Source of the DNA: Caldilineaceae bacterium
GTDB lineage: Bacteria; Chloroflexota; Anaerolineae; Caldilineales; Caldilineaceae
NCBI GenBank assembly: GCA_020846635.1
Contig: JADLDO010000042.1
Coordinates: 52,312-116,311 of the forward strand
Length of the DNA: 64,000 nucleotides
Direction: 5' to 3'
Shown here: in pieces, positions 44,641-53,300 of the stretch
How the letters are laid out: each line of letters opens with the position of its first letter
Position numbering within the stretch: position 1 is the stretch's first letter
Position numbers and translations under genes: made by a program
The notes under the pieces: model-generated
Told to the model about the DNA's origin: nothing
What the model saw: the letters and a program-made list of their open reading frames with translations, nothing else
Database searches by the model: none

Positions 44641-44880
44641 CTACCTTTTTACTGGCTTATGCCGAACCGTTCCTGTAACAACCTGCAGTTGTTCGATTTC
44701 TGCCTTTTGGGCAGCGATAATCACCCCATAATACGCCGGATGAAGGACACGCCCTCATCCTCGCTCACTATCATACCATTTTCCATTGTGTCTGTCCCTA
44801 TTACACTTTCTGCCATCATGCTGCCCATCATCTGCATCATCATTCCTGCATAGCCCATGTGCATCGTACCGATCATGGCC
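44641..44880 (-). pseudogene. Met-rich remnant resembling the tail of a DUF305 copper-associated protein
   Basis: On the minus strand a Met-rich frame (MHMGYAGMMMQMMGSMM) runs to VSFIRRIMG and stops. The neighbouring frame continues with GVIIAAQKAEIEQLQVV to a stop at 44641, which resembles the C-terminal IIAAQEAEIxQ helix of DUF305 proteins. One frameshift separates the halves and the DUF305 His motif is missing. It sits directly upstream of copB. The family assignment is tentative. Confidence 0.35.
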
Positions 44881-44888
44881 GTTATACC

Positions 44889-45125
44889 CATTACGAAAAG
44901 CGGGGATGGCGCGTGCCAAATTGTGCTGGTACTGGCTGGAGAGATTGCGGCGCGAGAGGTGAACAAGATAGCGCCGGATGTGATGAGCCATGAGTTCGCC
45001 GACCGCGTGGAGTCCTTCCGTCTCGCACCAACACACGAAAAGGCCGAGTTTGAGGCGGTAAAATTCGCGGGTGGCAGGGGTCTAGCAGCGGGCTTCGTAG
45101 TCCAACAAAAAACTGGGACTAAACA
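44889..45125 (-). pseudogene. Fragment of a tyrosine recombinase (N-terminal core-binding domain)
   Basis: This segment translates to TPATREFYRLKLGLFVCWC and LMAHHIRRYLVHLSRRNLSS, nearly the same as the N-terminal domain of the intact recombinase at 57980-58879. A TAG replaces the Leu codon before TPATR, and the frame is lost after ARAIPAF. The catalytic domain is absent. The fragment shows that a relative of the recombinase module once reached this spot 13 kb away. Confidence 0.8.
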
Positions 45126-45204
45126 CCTAGTTTCCGTACAAAAAGAGCCGCCTTGAGGCACTGAAGTCGGGTGCCGGCACAAAGATAGTATCCTACTGGT
45201 GAGG

Positions 45205-47760
45205 CTATACGAGAACAGTTTGAAGAGAAGCAATAATCTCTTCCAGGCTGGTAGAGGTAGGCTCGAGCGTTGTCGCAGAAATCCCATTGTAGGAGAGCGA
45301 ATCCAGAAGACGCTGGCGAGTCAGCGCTTCGCACGCTGGATGGTATAGCACAAACCCGCTAACGCGCAGGCCCAACTCCCGAGTCTCGTCTCCCTGCAGC
45401 AAGAACTCTGCAACTTCCGCCAAAACAGAGCAGAGTAAGGGCATGACTTGAATCTCGTTGGCAATCATGAAGGCTACACGATAATGTTCACGCGTGGCGG
45501 CTGGTTCGCCTGACTTGTAGGCGACGCTGCCCAAACCAAGTTGAGCACGCGCGATCCCACCCCGGTCTCCAATTTGCTCGTACGTTCTGAGACTGCGGCG
45601 GTAGTGCTCATGTGCTATGCGCCATTTATGCTGGCGCATAGCAATATCTGCAAGATTGGCTAATTGTTCAGCAATCCCACCAGGGTCTGTCAGTTCCTCA
45701 CTAATTACCCGGGCAGCTTCAAATTGGTATTTGGCCTCCTGTAGATCACCCATGGCGAGAGCGATCTGGCCGCGCGTGCCATTTAGCAAGGCTTTGTTGC
45801 GTTGATTCCCATAGGCATTGGCAACAGCAAGCCCTTGCCCAGCGTGCTCTTTAGCACGTACATACTGCTCTTGGGCCAGAGCGGCGCTCGCCATACCATA
45901 GTGGATGATACTCATAAACGATGGGGGGCGTATCTGCTCGGGTGTTTTGAGAGTTTGTTCACCATAGATCGCGGCCTGCCCATAGTTGCCACGGGCAAGT
46001 TCCAGAAACATGGAGGCCGCATTGGGATGTCCTCCCACGCCTGGGGCAGGTGAAAAATTATATTCGTCACAGAGCTGCCGCACTCTCAACAGGGCGCGGT
46101 CTGCATCGTCCAACTGACCCAGTCGAATGCAGAAATAACTGTAATGGGTGAGCATCGCAGCCAATGTCCTGGCCCAATCGACGGTCAAGTGATTTATTTC
46201 CAGAGACTCGGATGCCTGGCGAAAGACCTTGGCTCCTTCCAGATAGCGGCTGCGGTGCTGAAAGAAGTGGTGAAAGGTCCAACCAGAGGCGTGCATCGCT
46301 TCGATTGCCCGATTGTCCACAGCCCACTGCCAGGCCTTGCGTACATTTTCCAGATCTTGCCCGACCGCATCTCCAGCTTGGCGCTGACGGGCATCGGTGA
46401 ATCGATAGGTCTGCTCGACAAGGAAGCGCATGTAAAAGTCACTATGGGCGCGCGCGCCCGCTGTCATCCGCTCGGGTAACGCCGCCAGTTTCTCGCCTGC
46501 ATACTGGCGCAACAATTCGTGCATCTGGTAGCGCCCCTTGCCATCGCACCCTAGCAACGACTTGGCGACGAACTCTGCCATGTTCGCAAGGGTAGCGCCC
46601 GCTACCGCACTTGCGGCCTCAAAGGTAAATCCGCCCTGGAAGAGGGCCAATTGCATCAATGTATCACGTTGGGGGGCACCGAGCATCTGCCACGAACCGT
46701 CGAAGACGGCGCGTATGCTGCGGTGGCGCGCGGGCACGTTGCGCAGGGAACTCGAGAGCAAGTCGAGATTGTGGCGCACTTGGCTGGCGATTGCACTACA
46801 GTCAAGCACTGTCAACCACCCGGCTGCCAATTCGATGGCAAGGGGCATGCCTTGGACACTTCGACAGATCGCAATCACCGCCTCAAGTTGATCTTCCAGC
46901 ACGAAAGCGTGCCGAGTCTGGAGTGCGCGTTCATTAAACAACTGGACGGCACCATAGGCACTTGGATCCCCCTGCTCATCTGGAGAAGGTACAGGCAGCC
47001 CAGGTACTAAGTAGAGCCACTCCTCGCGTAGTTGGATCACCTCGCGTGAAGTAATCAGAAACTTGACAGCGGGCGCTTGTTGCAGAATTTCATCGAGCAG
47101 TTCGGCGCAACCCAATAAATGCTCAAAGTTGTCCAGCACGAGCAACAGCTGGTGCCCGCGCAAGCGTTGCACTAGTTGCTCCGCCAACGGTTCAGGGCCG
47201 GATAGCCGCAAACCGACCGAGTCAGCGATGGCCGAGGGGAGTAGGTCGGGAGACGAGACTGCTTGCAACGGAACGTAGACAACTGGCAAGCTCTGGCGTG
47301 CGGCCACTGCGATTGCCAACCGTGTCTTCCCCACGCCACCCGGACCGATCAATGTGAGGAGGCGACAGGTTGGGTCTTGCAGCCTCTCCAGGAGTTCCGA
47401 AATTTCTCTCGTGCGACCGACAAAGGAAGTGAGGGTGGAAGGTAGGTTGTTCGCCGTTTCTTGTGTTGAGGGAGGTTCTCGCTGATTCAACTGCATGCGT
47501 GATTCGTCATCTGCGGTTTTCGGCTGATAACCGTATCCAGCGGCAATTAGGAGAGATTGTCGCTGAGTGTTGATGCCCAATACATCAGCAATCTTTGCGA
47601 TGATCTCTGGCGCGCCTGGACGCGTTCCATGATTCAGCCAACGGGTAACAGTGGTGGGGCTAACGCCTACTCGCTGTGCCAACCACGATGCCGTGCGATC
47701 CTTGCGTATGAGTTCGTCGTTGAGTAGACGTGCAAACTCTGGGTAGTAGCTCATTGACAA
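45205..47760 (-). CDS. XRE-STAND-TPR transcriptional regulator
   Basis: An 851-residue multidomain regulator. Residues ~8-75 form a Cro/XRE helix-turn-helix (TASWLAQRVGVSPTTVTRWL). Residues ~110-420 form an NB-ARC/STAND ATPase with Walker A GPGGVGKT (139-146), Walker B LLLVLDNFEHLL and the sensor motif FLITSRE. The C-terminal ~380 residues are tetratricopeptide-like repeats. Such proteins switch on ligand binding and ATP exchange. It diverges from the membrane protein gene at 47865 (104-bp gap), which is its most obvious candidate target. Confidence 0.87.
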   Translation of the reverse strand: MSMSYYPEFARLLNDELIRKDRTASWLAQRVGVSPTTVTRWLNHGTRPGAPEIIAKIADVLGINTQRQSLLIAAGYGYQPKTADDESRMQLNQREPPSTQETANNLPSTLTSFVGRTREISELLERLQDPTCRLLTLIGPGGVGKTRLAIAVAARQSLPVVYVPLQAVSSPDLLPSAIADSVGLRLSGPEPLAEQLVQRLRGHQLLLVLDNFEHLLGCAELLDEILQQAPAVKFLITSREVIQLREEWLYLVPGLPVPSPDEQGDPSAYGAVQLFNERALQTRHAFVLEDQLEAVIAICRSVQGMPLAIELAAGWLTVLDCSAIASQVRHNLDLLSSSLRNVPARHRSIRAVFDGSWQMLGAPQRDTLMQLALFQGGFTFEAASAVAGATLANMAEFVAKSLLGCDGKGRYQMHELLRQYAGEKLAALPERMTAGARAHSDFYMRFLVEQTYRFTDARQRQAGDAVGQDLENVRKAWQWAVDNRAIEAMHASGWTFHHFFQHRSRYLEGAKVFRQASESLEINHLTVDWARTLAAMLTHYSYFCIRLGQLDDADRALLRVRQLCDEYNFSPAPGVGGHPNAASMFLELARGNYGQAAIYGEQTLKTPEQIRPPSFMSIIHYGMASAALAQEQYVRAKEHAGQGLAVANAYGNQRNKALLNGTRGQIALAMGDLQEAKYQFEAARVISEELTDPGGIAEQLANLADIAMRQHKWRIAHEHYRRSLRTYEQIGDRGGIARAQLGLGSVAYKSGEPAATREHYRVAFMIANEIQVMPLLCSVLAEVAEFLLQGDETRELGLRVSGFVLYHPACEALTRQRLLDSLSYNGISATTLEPTSTSLEEIIASLQTVLV

Positions 47761-47864
47761 GTTCCTTTACAGCAACTGTCAAAATCGTTGACACCAACTG
47801 TCACCTCGGGGTCGTAGTCTCCAGAGGTCTGAACAAGTAAGCGTCTCAACACGGGGTGGGGACT

Positions 47865-49289
47865 ATGCCCAAAGATACTACAACGATTTTGGACTGGCAA
47901 GAGGATGACGAGGAGCACCGACAGATGAAACTTACCCGACCTACCCATCTGAGCGGGAAGGGAATAAATGACGAGTTTGGGGACAACCAGCATCACTTGC
48001 TGGATTGCTCCGCCACGCTCCCCTCCTATGGGCGTGTACGCGCTATCCAGGCACTCGCTAGCCTGCTGCTGGTCCTGGCGGCGAGCGCAGTCTACTATTT
48101 GTGGCATGAGGCGGAAATCGGTGCTCAACTCTTGGAGGGCGAATTACGCACGACCATCGCCGCAGAACCGTGGTTTGCCCTCCCCTCCGGCGACGGTGAG
48201 GGTGCTGACCATTTGCCCGCCCATGCGACCTCAGTCAAGGTGCAAGGTATCACCTTCTTCGGTCCGGTCGCTAGCGCCCAGGTGGAGACGACCTATATGG
48301 AACCCGATGGACGTACCTTTCTCGCGCAGCAACGCCGCTTTTATCAGCCGGCGCAAAGCGGCTGGGTGCGCGTGACACCGACCAGCGTCATTCTTGGCTC
48401 GCCTCAGCGCTACGAAACTGACTTCTTCACCTTTATCTATTACCAGCTTGATAGTGAGGCCGTGGGAAGTGTCGCCACCGAGATAGATGCGGTGTACGCT
48501 GACCTACGTAAAGACTATACGTTGCCTCCTGTTGCCGAGCGCGTGGTCGTGGAACTTGTAGTTGCGCCGCCCTATCCTTCTGGCTGTCACCGACGCTACC
48601 GGTTGTGCATCGAGTCACCGGCACTGGCCTTACTTACTTCAGACGTGACGCAGACAGAGGCCCTCCGGCTTTGGCTCGTGAGCGCATTGGCCTACCAGAT
48701 AGCCTGGGATGCGACGGAGATTGCTCCATTTCAGTATGGTTGGCAGTATGCTGCCTATACGTTGCCGCGCATACAGATGCGCCAGCACAGTGCGCGCTTA
48801 GCTGCATGGCACAACGACCTCGCGCGCTGGCTCTACGGCATTGAAGCACGCACGCCCACACCGGATGCACATACGCTGGCGCAAGAGTTGGCGCGCCTAT
48901 GCGACACCCACCATATCCAGGCATATCAGTCACTCATGGCCGAAGTTGCTACGACTCAGTTGTGTGTGACACCCCCGCTGTTGGACTTGCAATATCTCGC
49001 CCAAGAGAACCAAACCCAACTGCCAGATCGCATTAGCAAACTGACCACGCCTGACGCCGAGATGACGATCAGTGAATCCTCCTGGATGTCCGTGCTGGCT
49101 TTCGAGACGCTGCTCGATTACACAATGGCAACCTATGGTGACGACGCATTGCCCAAATTAGTTGATGGTTTCCGGCGCTATGATACATGGGACGCACTCA
49201 TCCCGGCTCTCTTCGACCTATCCACCGAAAGGTTCGAGGCTGGCTGGCGGGCATATCTTGTGAAAGAGTATCACCAAGATACCAAATGA
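47865..49289 (+). CDS. Single-pass membrane protein with degenerate peptidase-MA-like domain
   Basis: ATG 47865 (474 residues) is preceded by a G-rich box; an in-frame GTG at 47856 is an alternative. A ~58-residue cytoplasmic tail is followed by one membrane segment (IQALASLLLVLAASAVYYLW, ~61-80) and a ~390-residue outside part. The end (YTMATYGDDALPKLVDGF to FEAGWRAYL) resembles the C-terminal helices of peptidase-MA-like gluzincins. The HExxH helix is not present: the equivalent region reads LVSALAYQIAW. It may be an inactive sensor or partner of the divergent STAND regulator. Confidence 0.5.
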   Translation: MPKDTTTILDWQEDDEEHRQMKLTRPTHLSGKGINDEFGDNQHHLLDCSATLPSYGRVRAIQALASLLLVLAASAVYYLWHEAEIGAQLLEGELRTTIAAEPWFALPSGDGEGADHLPAHATSVKVQGITFFGPVASAQVETTYMEPDGRTFLAQQRRFYQPAQSGWVRVTPTSVILGSPQRYETDFFTFIYYQLDSEAVGSVATEIDAVYADLRKDYTLPPVAERVVVELVVAPPYPSGCHRRYRLCIESPALALLTSDVTQTEALRLWLVSALAYQIAWDATEIAPFQYGWQYAAYTLPRIQMRQHSARLAAWHNDLARWLYGIEARTPTPDAHTLAQELARLCDTHHIQAYQSLMAEVATTQLCVTPPLLDLQYLAQENQTQLPDRISKLTTPDAEMTISESSWMSVLAFETLLDYTMATYGDDALPKLVDGFRRYDTWDALIPALFDLSTERFEAGWRAYLVKEYHQDTK

Positions 49290-49575
49290 CCTTACCGTTG
49301 TAGTCGAAAGGCGACAGCAGGTGGATGAACATTCCTACCTGTAGTTGTCATTGTAATTGCCGCAAGGACAAAGATTCATCGCCGCGACCAACACGAAGTA
49401 ATCAGAGTAGGCCCACGCTTGTATCTGAGGTAATTGTCCGTATTCGCTAAAGTTTGGCAGCGGTAACCAGTACTTGTAGTTACAACCGACAGTCGGATTG
49501 AGTTTTGAGTGCTTATTTAGTTCTGAACGCTGCCGATATAGCGTGCTAGAGTAGCAGCAAGATATTACGGCGCAA
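49290..49575. other. Non-coding stretch between the membrane protein gene and the PLD fragment
   Basis: The minus strand can be read as a 93-residue frame ending in LPQIQAWAYSDYF and CPCGNYNDNYR, but it has no ribosome-binding site or recognised family. It may be further debris of the adjacent decayed gene. I see no repeats or promoter of note. Confidence 0.4.
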
Positions 49576-50055
49576 TCAGCAGCAACGAACTTGAGTTGAT
49601 TGCGCCAAACTCTCAATGAATTGCCTTGGTGCTACGGGTTGACTGCGATCCCTGCCCAGTTTTGGCGTGTCTAGGGCTATCACAAGGATTGCTGGACAAT
49701 TGACCTTGTAGCTGATCTCGCCCCTATTCAAGCTGCCCACCGCCGACCACGTTACCCCATCCACACGCGCCAAGAGCCATTTGGCGTGGATGCCACCACC
49801 GGTCGGGTTGCCCACCGCGCCAACAATGTCCAGCCCCTCGGCTGTGGCAATTGCCGTTAGGTACTCGACAGTAGCCTGATTGCTGCGATTGGCCTCCGGC
49901 TCGTCGAAAAAGCCATCCAGCAGTAGCTGCACTTTGGCCCGACGGCGCGCGGCATCAATGATCATTTGTAGGCGCGGGTTGGGGTCGGAGATAGGATGAG
50001 AATTGGCGTCGTCCCAATACTTATGACCACAACCAACAAACCTTTTGGGTACTCA
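49576..50055 (-). pseudogene. Phospholipase-D-type (HKD) gene fragment, copy 1
   Basis: The frame begins without a start after a stop near 50055 and reads DANSHPISDPNPRLQ, KVQLLLDGFFDEPEANRSNQ, GGGIHAKWLLARVDG and SAVGSLNRGEISYKVN. The HxK-x4-D motif and the GSxN tail mark the second HKD half of a PLD superfamily enzyme. The N-terminal half is absent, and the sequence diverges after VNCPAI. A closely related fragment lies at 56030-56441 on the same strand. Both look like remnants. Confidence 0.65.
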
Positions 50056-50190
50056 CAGAGCGGCTGTCCCTAGATGCATTGCAGATATCTTAACCGAAGG
50101 CATGACCCTCTGCCCTTACAGATATTTGTGCGCGATTGCAAGCCCCATACACAAGGCTCCTCGCAACTTGGTATTTGCGTCAACACAACA

Positions 50191-50222
50191 CAGAGACCTC
50201 TTGCCCAGGCAAGAGGTCTCTG
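50191..50222. terminator. Perfect 15-bp-arm hairpin with 2-base loop
   Basis: CAGAGACCTCTTGCC at 50191-50205 is exactly complementary to 50208-50222. The near-palindrome lies downstream of the large lectin-protease gene (minus strand) with no U-run, so it may be a bidirectional or Rho-assisted terminator, or a protein-binding palindrome. Confidence 0.5.
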
Positions 50223-50288
50223 CGCAACAACCAAGTTCTAAGGAGCAGGGGAGCCTACAGCATCAACGGTGTTGATGCCCTTGAGGGA

Positions 50289-50325
50289 GCACACACCTGC
50301 TGTAGCGGCCACAGCAGGTGTGTGC
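50289..50325 (-). terminator. Strong hairpin directly after the large lectin-protease gene
   Basis: GCACACACCTGCTGT at 50289-50303 pairs perfectly with 50311-50325 around a 7-base loop. It begins 9 bases after the stop codon at 50334 on the minus strand. There is no T-tract after it, so it is not a classical intrinsic terminator, but RNA-end protection or termination is the likely role. Confidence 0.6.
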
Positions 50326-50333
50326 CTTCTAGC

Positions 50334-53300
50334 TCATGGCTGCTCGATCAAGACGCACTGTGTCGCCTCTGCCGAGACCGTATAATCCAGCAAAACGTTG
50401 CCCGCCTCATCCTCCACGACCCATGCATGAGTTGCAAAGGTCTCTTGGTCGGCGAATCCATCAGGGTCGAGTCTGTGATACTCCATGAGGTTGCCGTTGA
50501 AATCGCGCCAATACGCCACGACAATTGCCTCACTTTCATTGACAAATCTGACCGTCACACCGCCATGCGTGGGAGCCGGAACGTCTGTGGCATCACATAT
50601 AGCGATCTGGGGCGCGACGTCGGAAGTTGTGTCACTCCCTGCGGTGGGCAGTTCGGCGTCGTCGATCCGCGTCTCGCTCTCGGCGTCAGCCTGGTCACTG
50701 GTGTTTTCATTCGCCGCGTCGGATTCATCCAACGTCGATGCAGGCTGTAAAATGGCGCGGAAGCCAATGGTACCTTCGCCCACATAGGTCATCGTGCCAT
50801 TGAGCGTGTTGCCGTCATCTTCGGAGGAAATACTCAGGGCGACAATGCTCTGGTCTTCACGGGTACCTAACACCCATATCCCCCCTGGGTTCCAAGGTGC
50901 ATCCGCACCCCCCCATTGGTTTTCGACCAGATAGGTGTTCTGTTCGGTTTTGGCCGCTCTAAAGCCGATCTGTCCTTCGCCCGCATAGGCCACCGTGCCG
51001 ACTAGGGTTTGACCGTCGTCAGTTGAAGTGATATCGAGTGCGACGACATGTTGATCCTGGCGACCGCCAATTACCCACATGCCGCCATCACTCCAGGGCG
51101 TATCCGCACCACCCCACTGGTTCTCAACAACATAAGCGTTGTTCTGGGCAATGTCGAGTGGTGACGGCGCATACACGTTAATGAAATAATCAACCGTAAC
51201 CGGGGCCAAAGTGGCTTCGGTCGGCGTGAAGGTAAGTGTGCCTTCATGCAACCCATCGGCCAAGCCAGTTGGGTTCACCGTAACCACAACCATGGCCGGG
51301 GTGTTGCCGCTGTTGCTATTCAGGGTAACGTGGGCTGCGTCGCTGCTTGCCGTCCAGCCCAGATCACCATCGCCCAAGTTGTTGACTGCCAGTGTGCCAG
51401 TCAACAATTGCGTGGCCCCTGACGTGGTAAAGAAGCCCAGGTCTGGGGCAACTACCAATTCAGCCGGCAGGGTCAACGGGTCATAGAGAATGTCAAAGCT
51501 GACGGTATCATTCGCCGCAACGAAGCCTGCTTCGCCGGCTACGCCCATTGTGGAGTCACCGAAACTGCTTTGGCCCGTGCTGTCCGTGGCTTCCAGCCAA
51601 ATCAGATGTGGACCTTCCGCCAAGTTGTCGGCGTCCACCGCGAGGGTGGGGCCAGTACCTAACACGCCATCGCGATCCGAATGCCAGGTCAGGTCACTGC
51701 CACTCAACATGCCATCTTCCAGATCATACCCCGTACCCTCCAGCAGAATAGTCTGGCCGCCTACGTAGTAGCGATTGAGGTCGGTGCTGAGAATGATGGC
51801 GACGGGCGGATGATCGGCCACGGCAAAGGCTGCTGACTCAGCAAAGGTAGTATGGAAGCCGTCATTGGCGCTGACACGAATACGGGCCTGCGTCGAGCCG
51901 GGCAGTTTGGTGCTGTCTATCTCCAGTGCAGTCTCCGGCCAATCCCAGACCAGTTTCTGCCAACTGGCACCGTCATCGATGCTGTAGTCTACATTGAAGC
52001 GCAATTCATCACCATCGGCATCACTGGCGCTCCAGGTGATGGAGAGCGATTGGCTGCCGGATATCGTGAGCGTGAGCGTGGGAGCGCTGGCCGAGGCGAC
52101 GCGTTCGGTCAGTGGCTGGGTTTCATATTGCAAGACCACACGCGCTAGATTCTCTGGTTGGGGCACAGCCGCCGTATAGACGATGAAGTCTTCGTGGTTC
52201 TGCCCCTCAACCAATTGCGGCGTCACCGGATAGGTGGCGATCGTCTCGCCGTTGGCATCTTCCAGGCGTAAGCTATAATCCGAAGCGTCCGCGGCGGGGA
52301 TGGCCGCGTTGGCATTGTCGCTCACCACACCCTCGATGCTGCCTGCCACAGTGCCCGTGATATGCCCGTTGATCAACAGGATCGGGCTGCCAGGCGAAGC
52401 GGCCGCTTGTCCGGCACCGCTATTCCCAGCCGGTGGGTTGTAATGGATCTTCAGCCGTTCCATCATGGCTTTGTAGCTATAGGGGGAGATCCACTGCGGC
52501 CAACAGTAGCTCATCAAATCTTTGTGGGTTGGCGGATAGATAGCTTGGTCAATGATATTGAAGCCATAATAGGCTTCGTTGCCGCTCAACACGTCACTGA
52601 TCTGCTGATTGGGGTGAGGAAAATTGGGGTCAGGAGATGCAGGGTTGCCACAGTTCACATGGTTACGGCCAAGGTTATGTCCAATCTCATGCATGTTGAG
52701 CGTAGCCATAGGTTGGGAGGTATAATATTCGCCAAATCCAAAGAAACCAGGGACAACCGCCGCGCCGCCAGGCCCGCCCACAAAGTTGGCCTTGGGGTCT
52801 GTTGCAAGATTGTAACGGGCAAACAGGCCATAGAAGTGACGGATAGGCTTGCCCGCCTTTTCATGCTCGGCTCGCATCATGGCATCCGCTTTGGCTTGCT
52901 CTGCCGAGCCGCGGATGACGGGGAAGGTCAAGGTCGTCGCATGAATTTGGGGGTCAACCCGCGGAATTGGCAGGCCGGCTAACAACTGGAGCGACGTAGC
53001 ACTGGCATGGTCAGCGTTGGCCGTGAAAGTTGTCGCGCTACGCCGCCGACCGTCGGAGTAATCAAAATACCCCTGTTCTTTGTATAAGAAATAGGTAATG
53101 GGTAAGGCAGGGACGGTCTCATAGGTGAGGGAGACGGTACAGTCGTCGGCCACGCCGTTGGCATTGCTCTTCTCCGCCGGATCCACACAGGCAATGGGTT
53201 GGCTCTGGCCGGCCAGGCGCACGGTGACTGTACCTGTGCGCCAACTGGGCGGCAATTCAAAGAGGAAACTCTCATTCAACTGGGCACGATCGGGGTCGGC

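Noticed and set aside
44721..45287. 188-residue minus-strand open frame upstream of copB
   Set aside because: It crosses frames of two separate remnants (recombinase fragment and Met-rich DUF305-like tail) and has no coherent family similarity.
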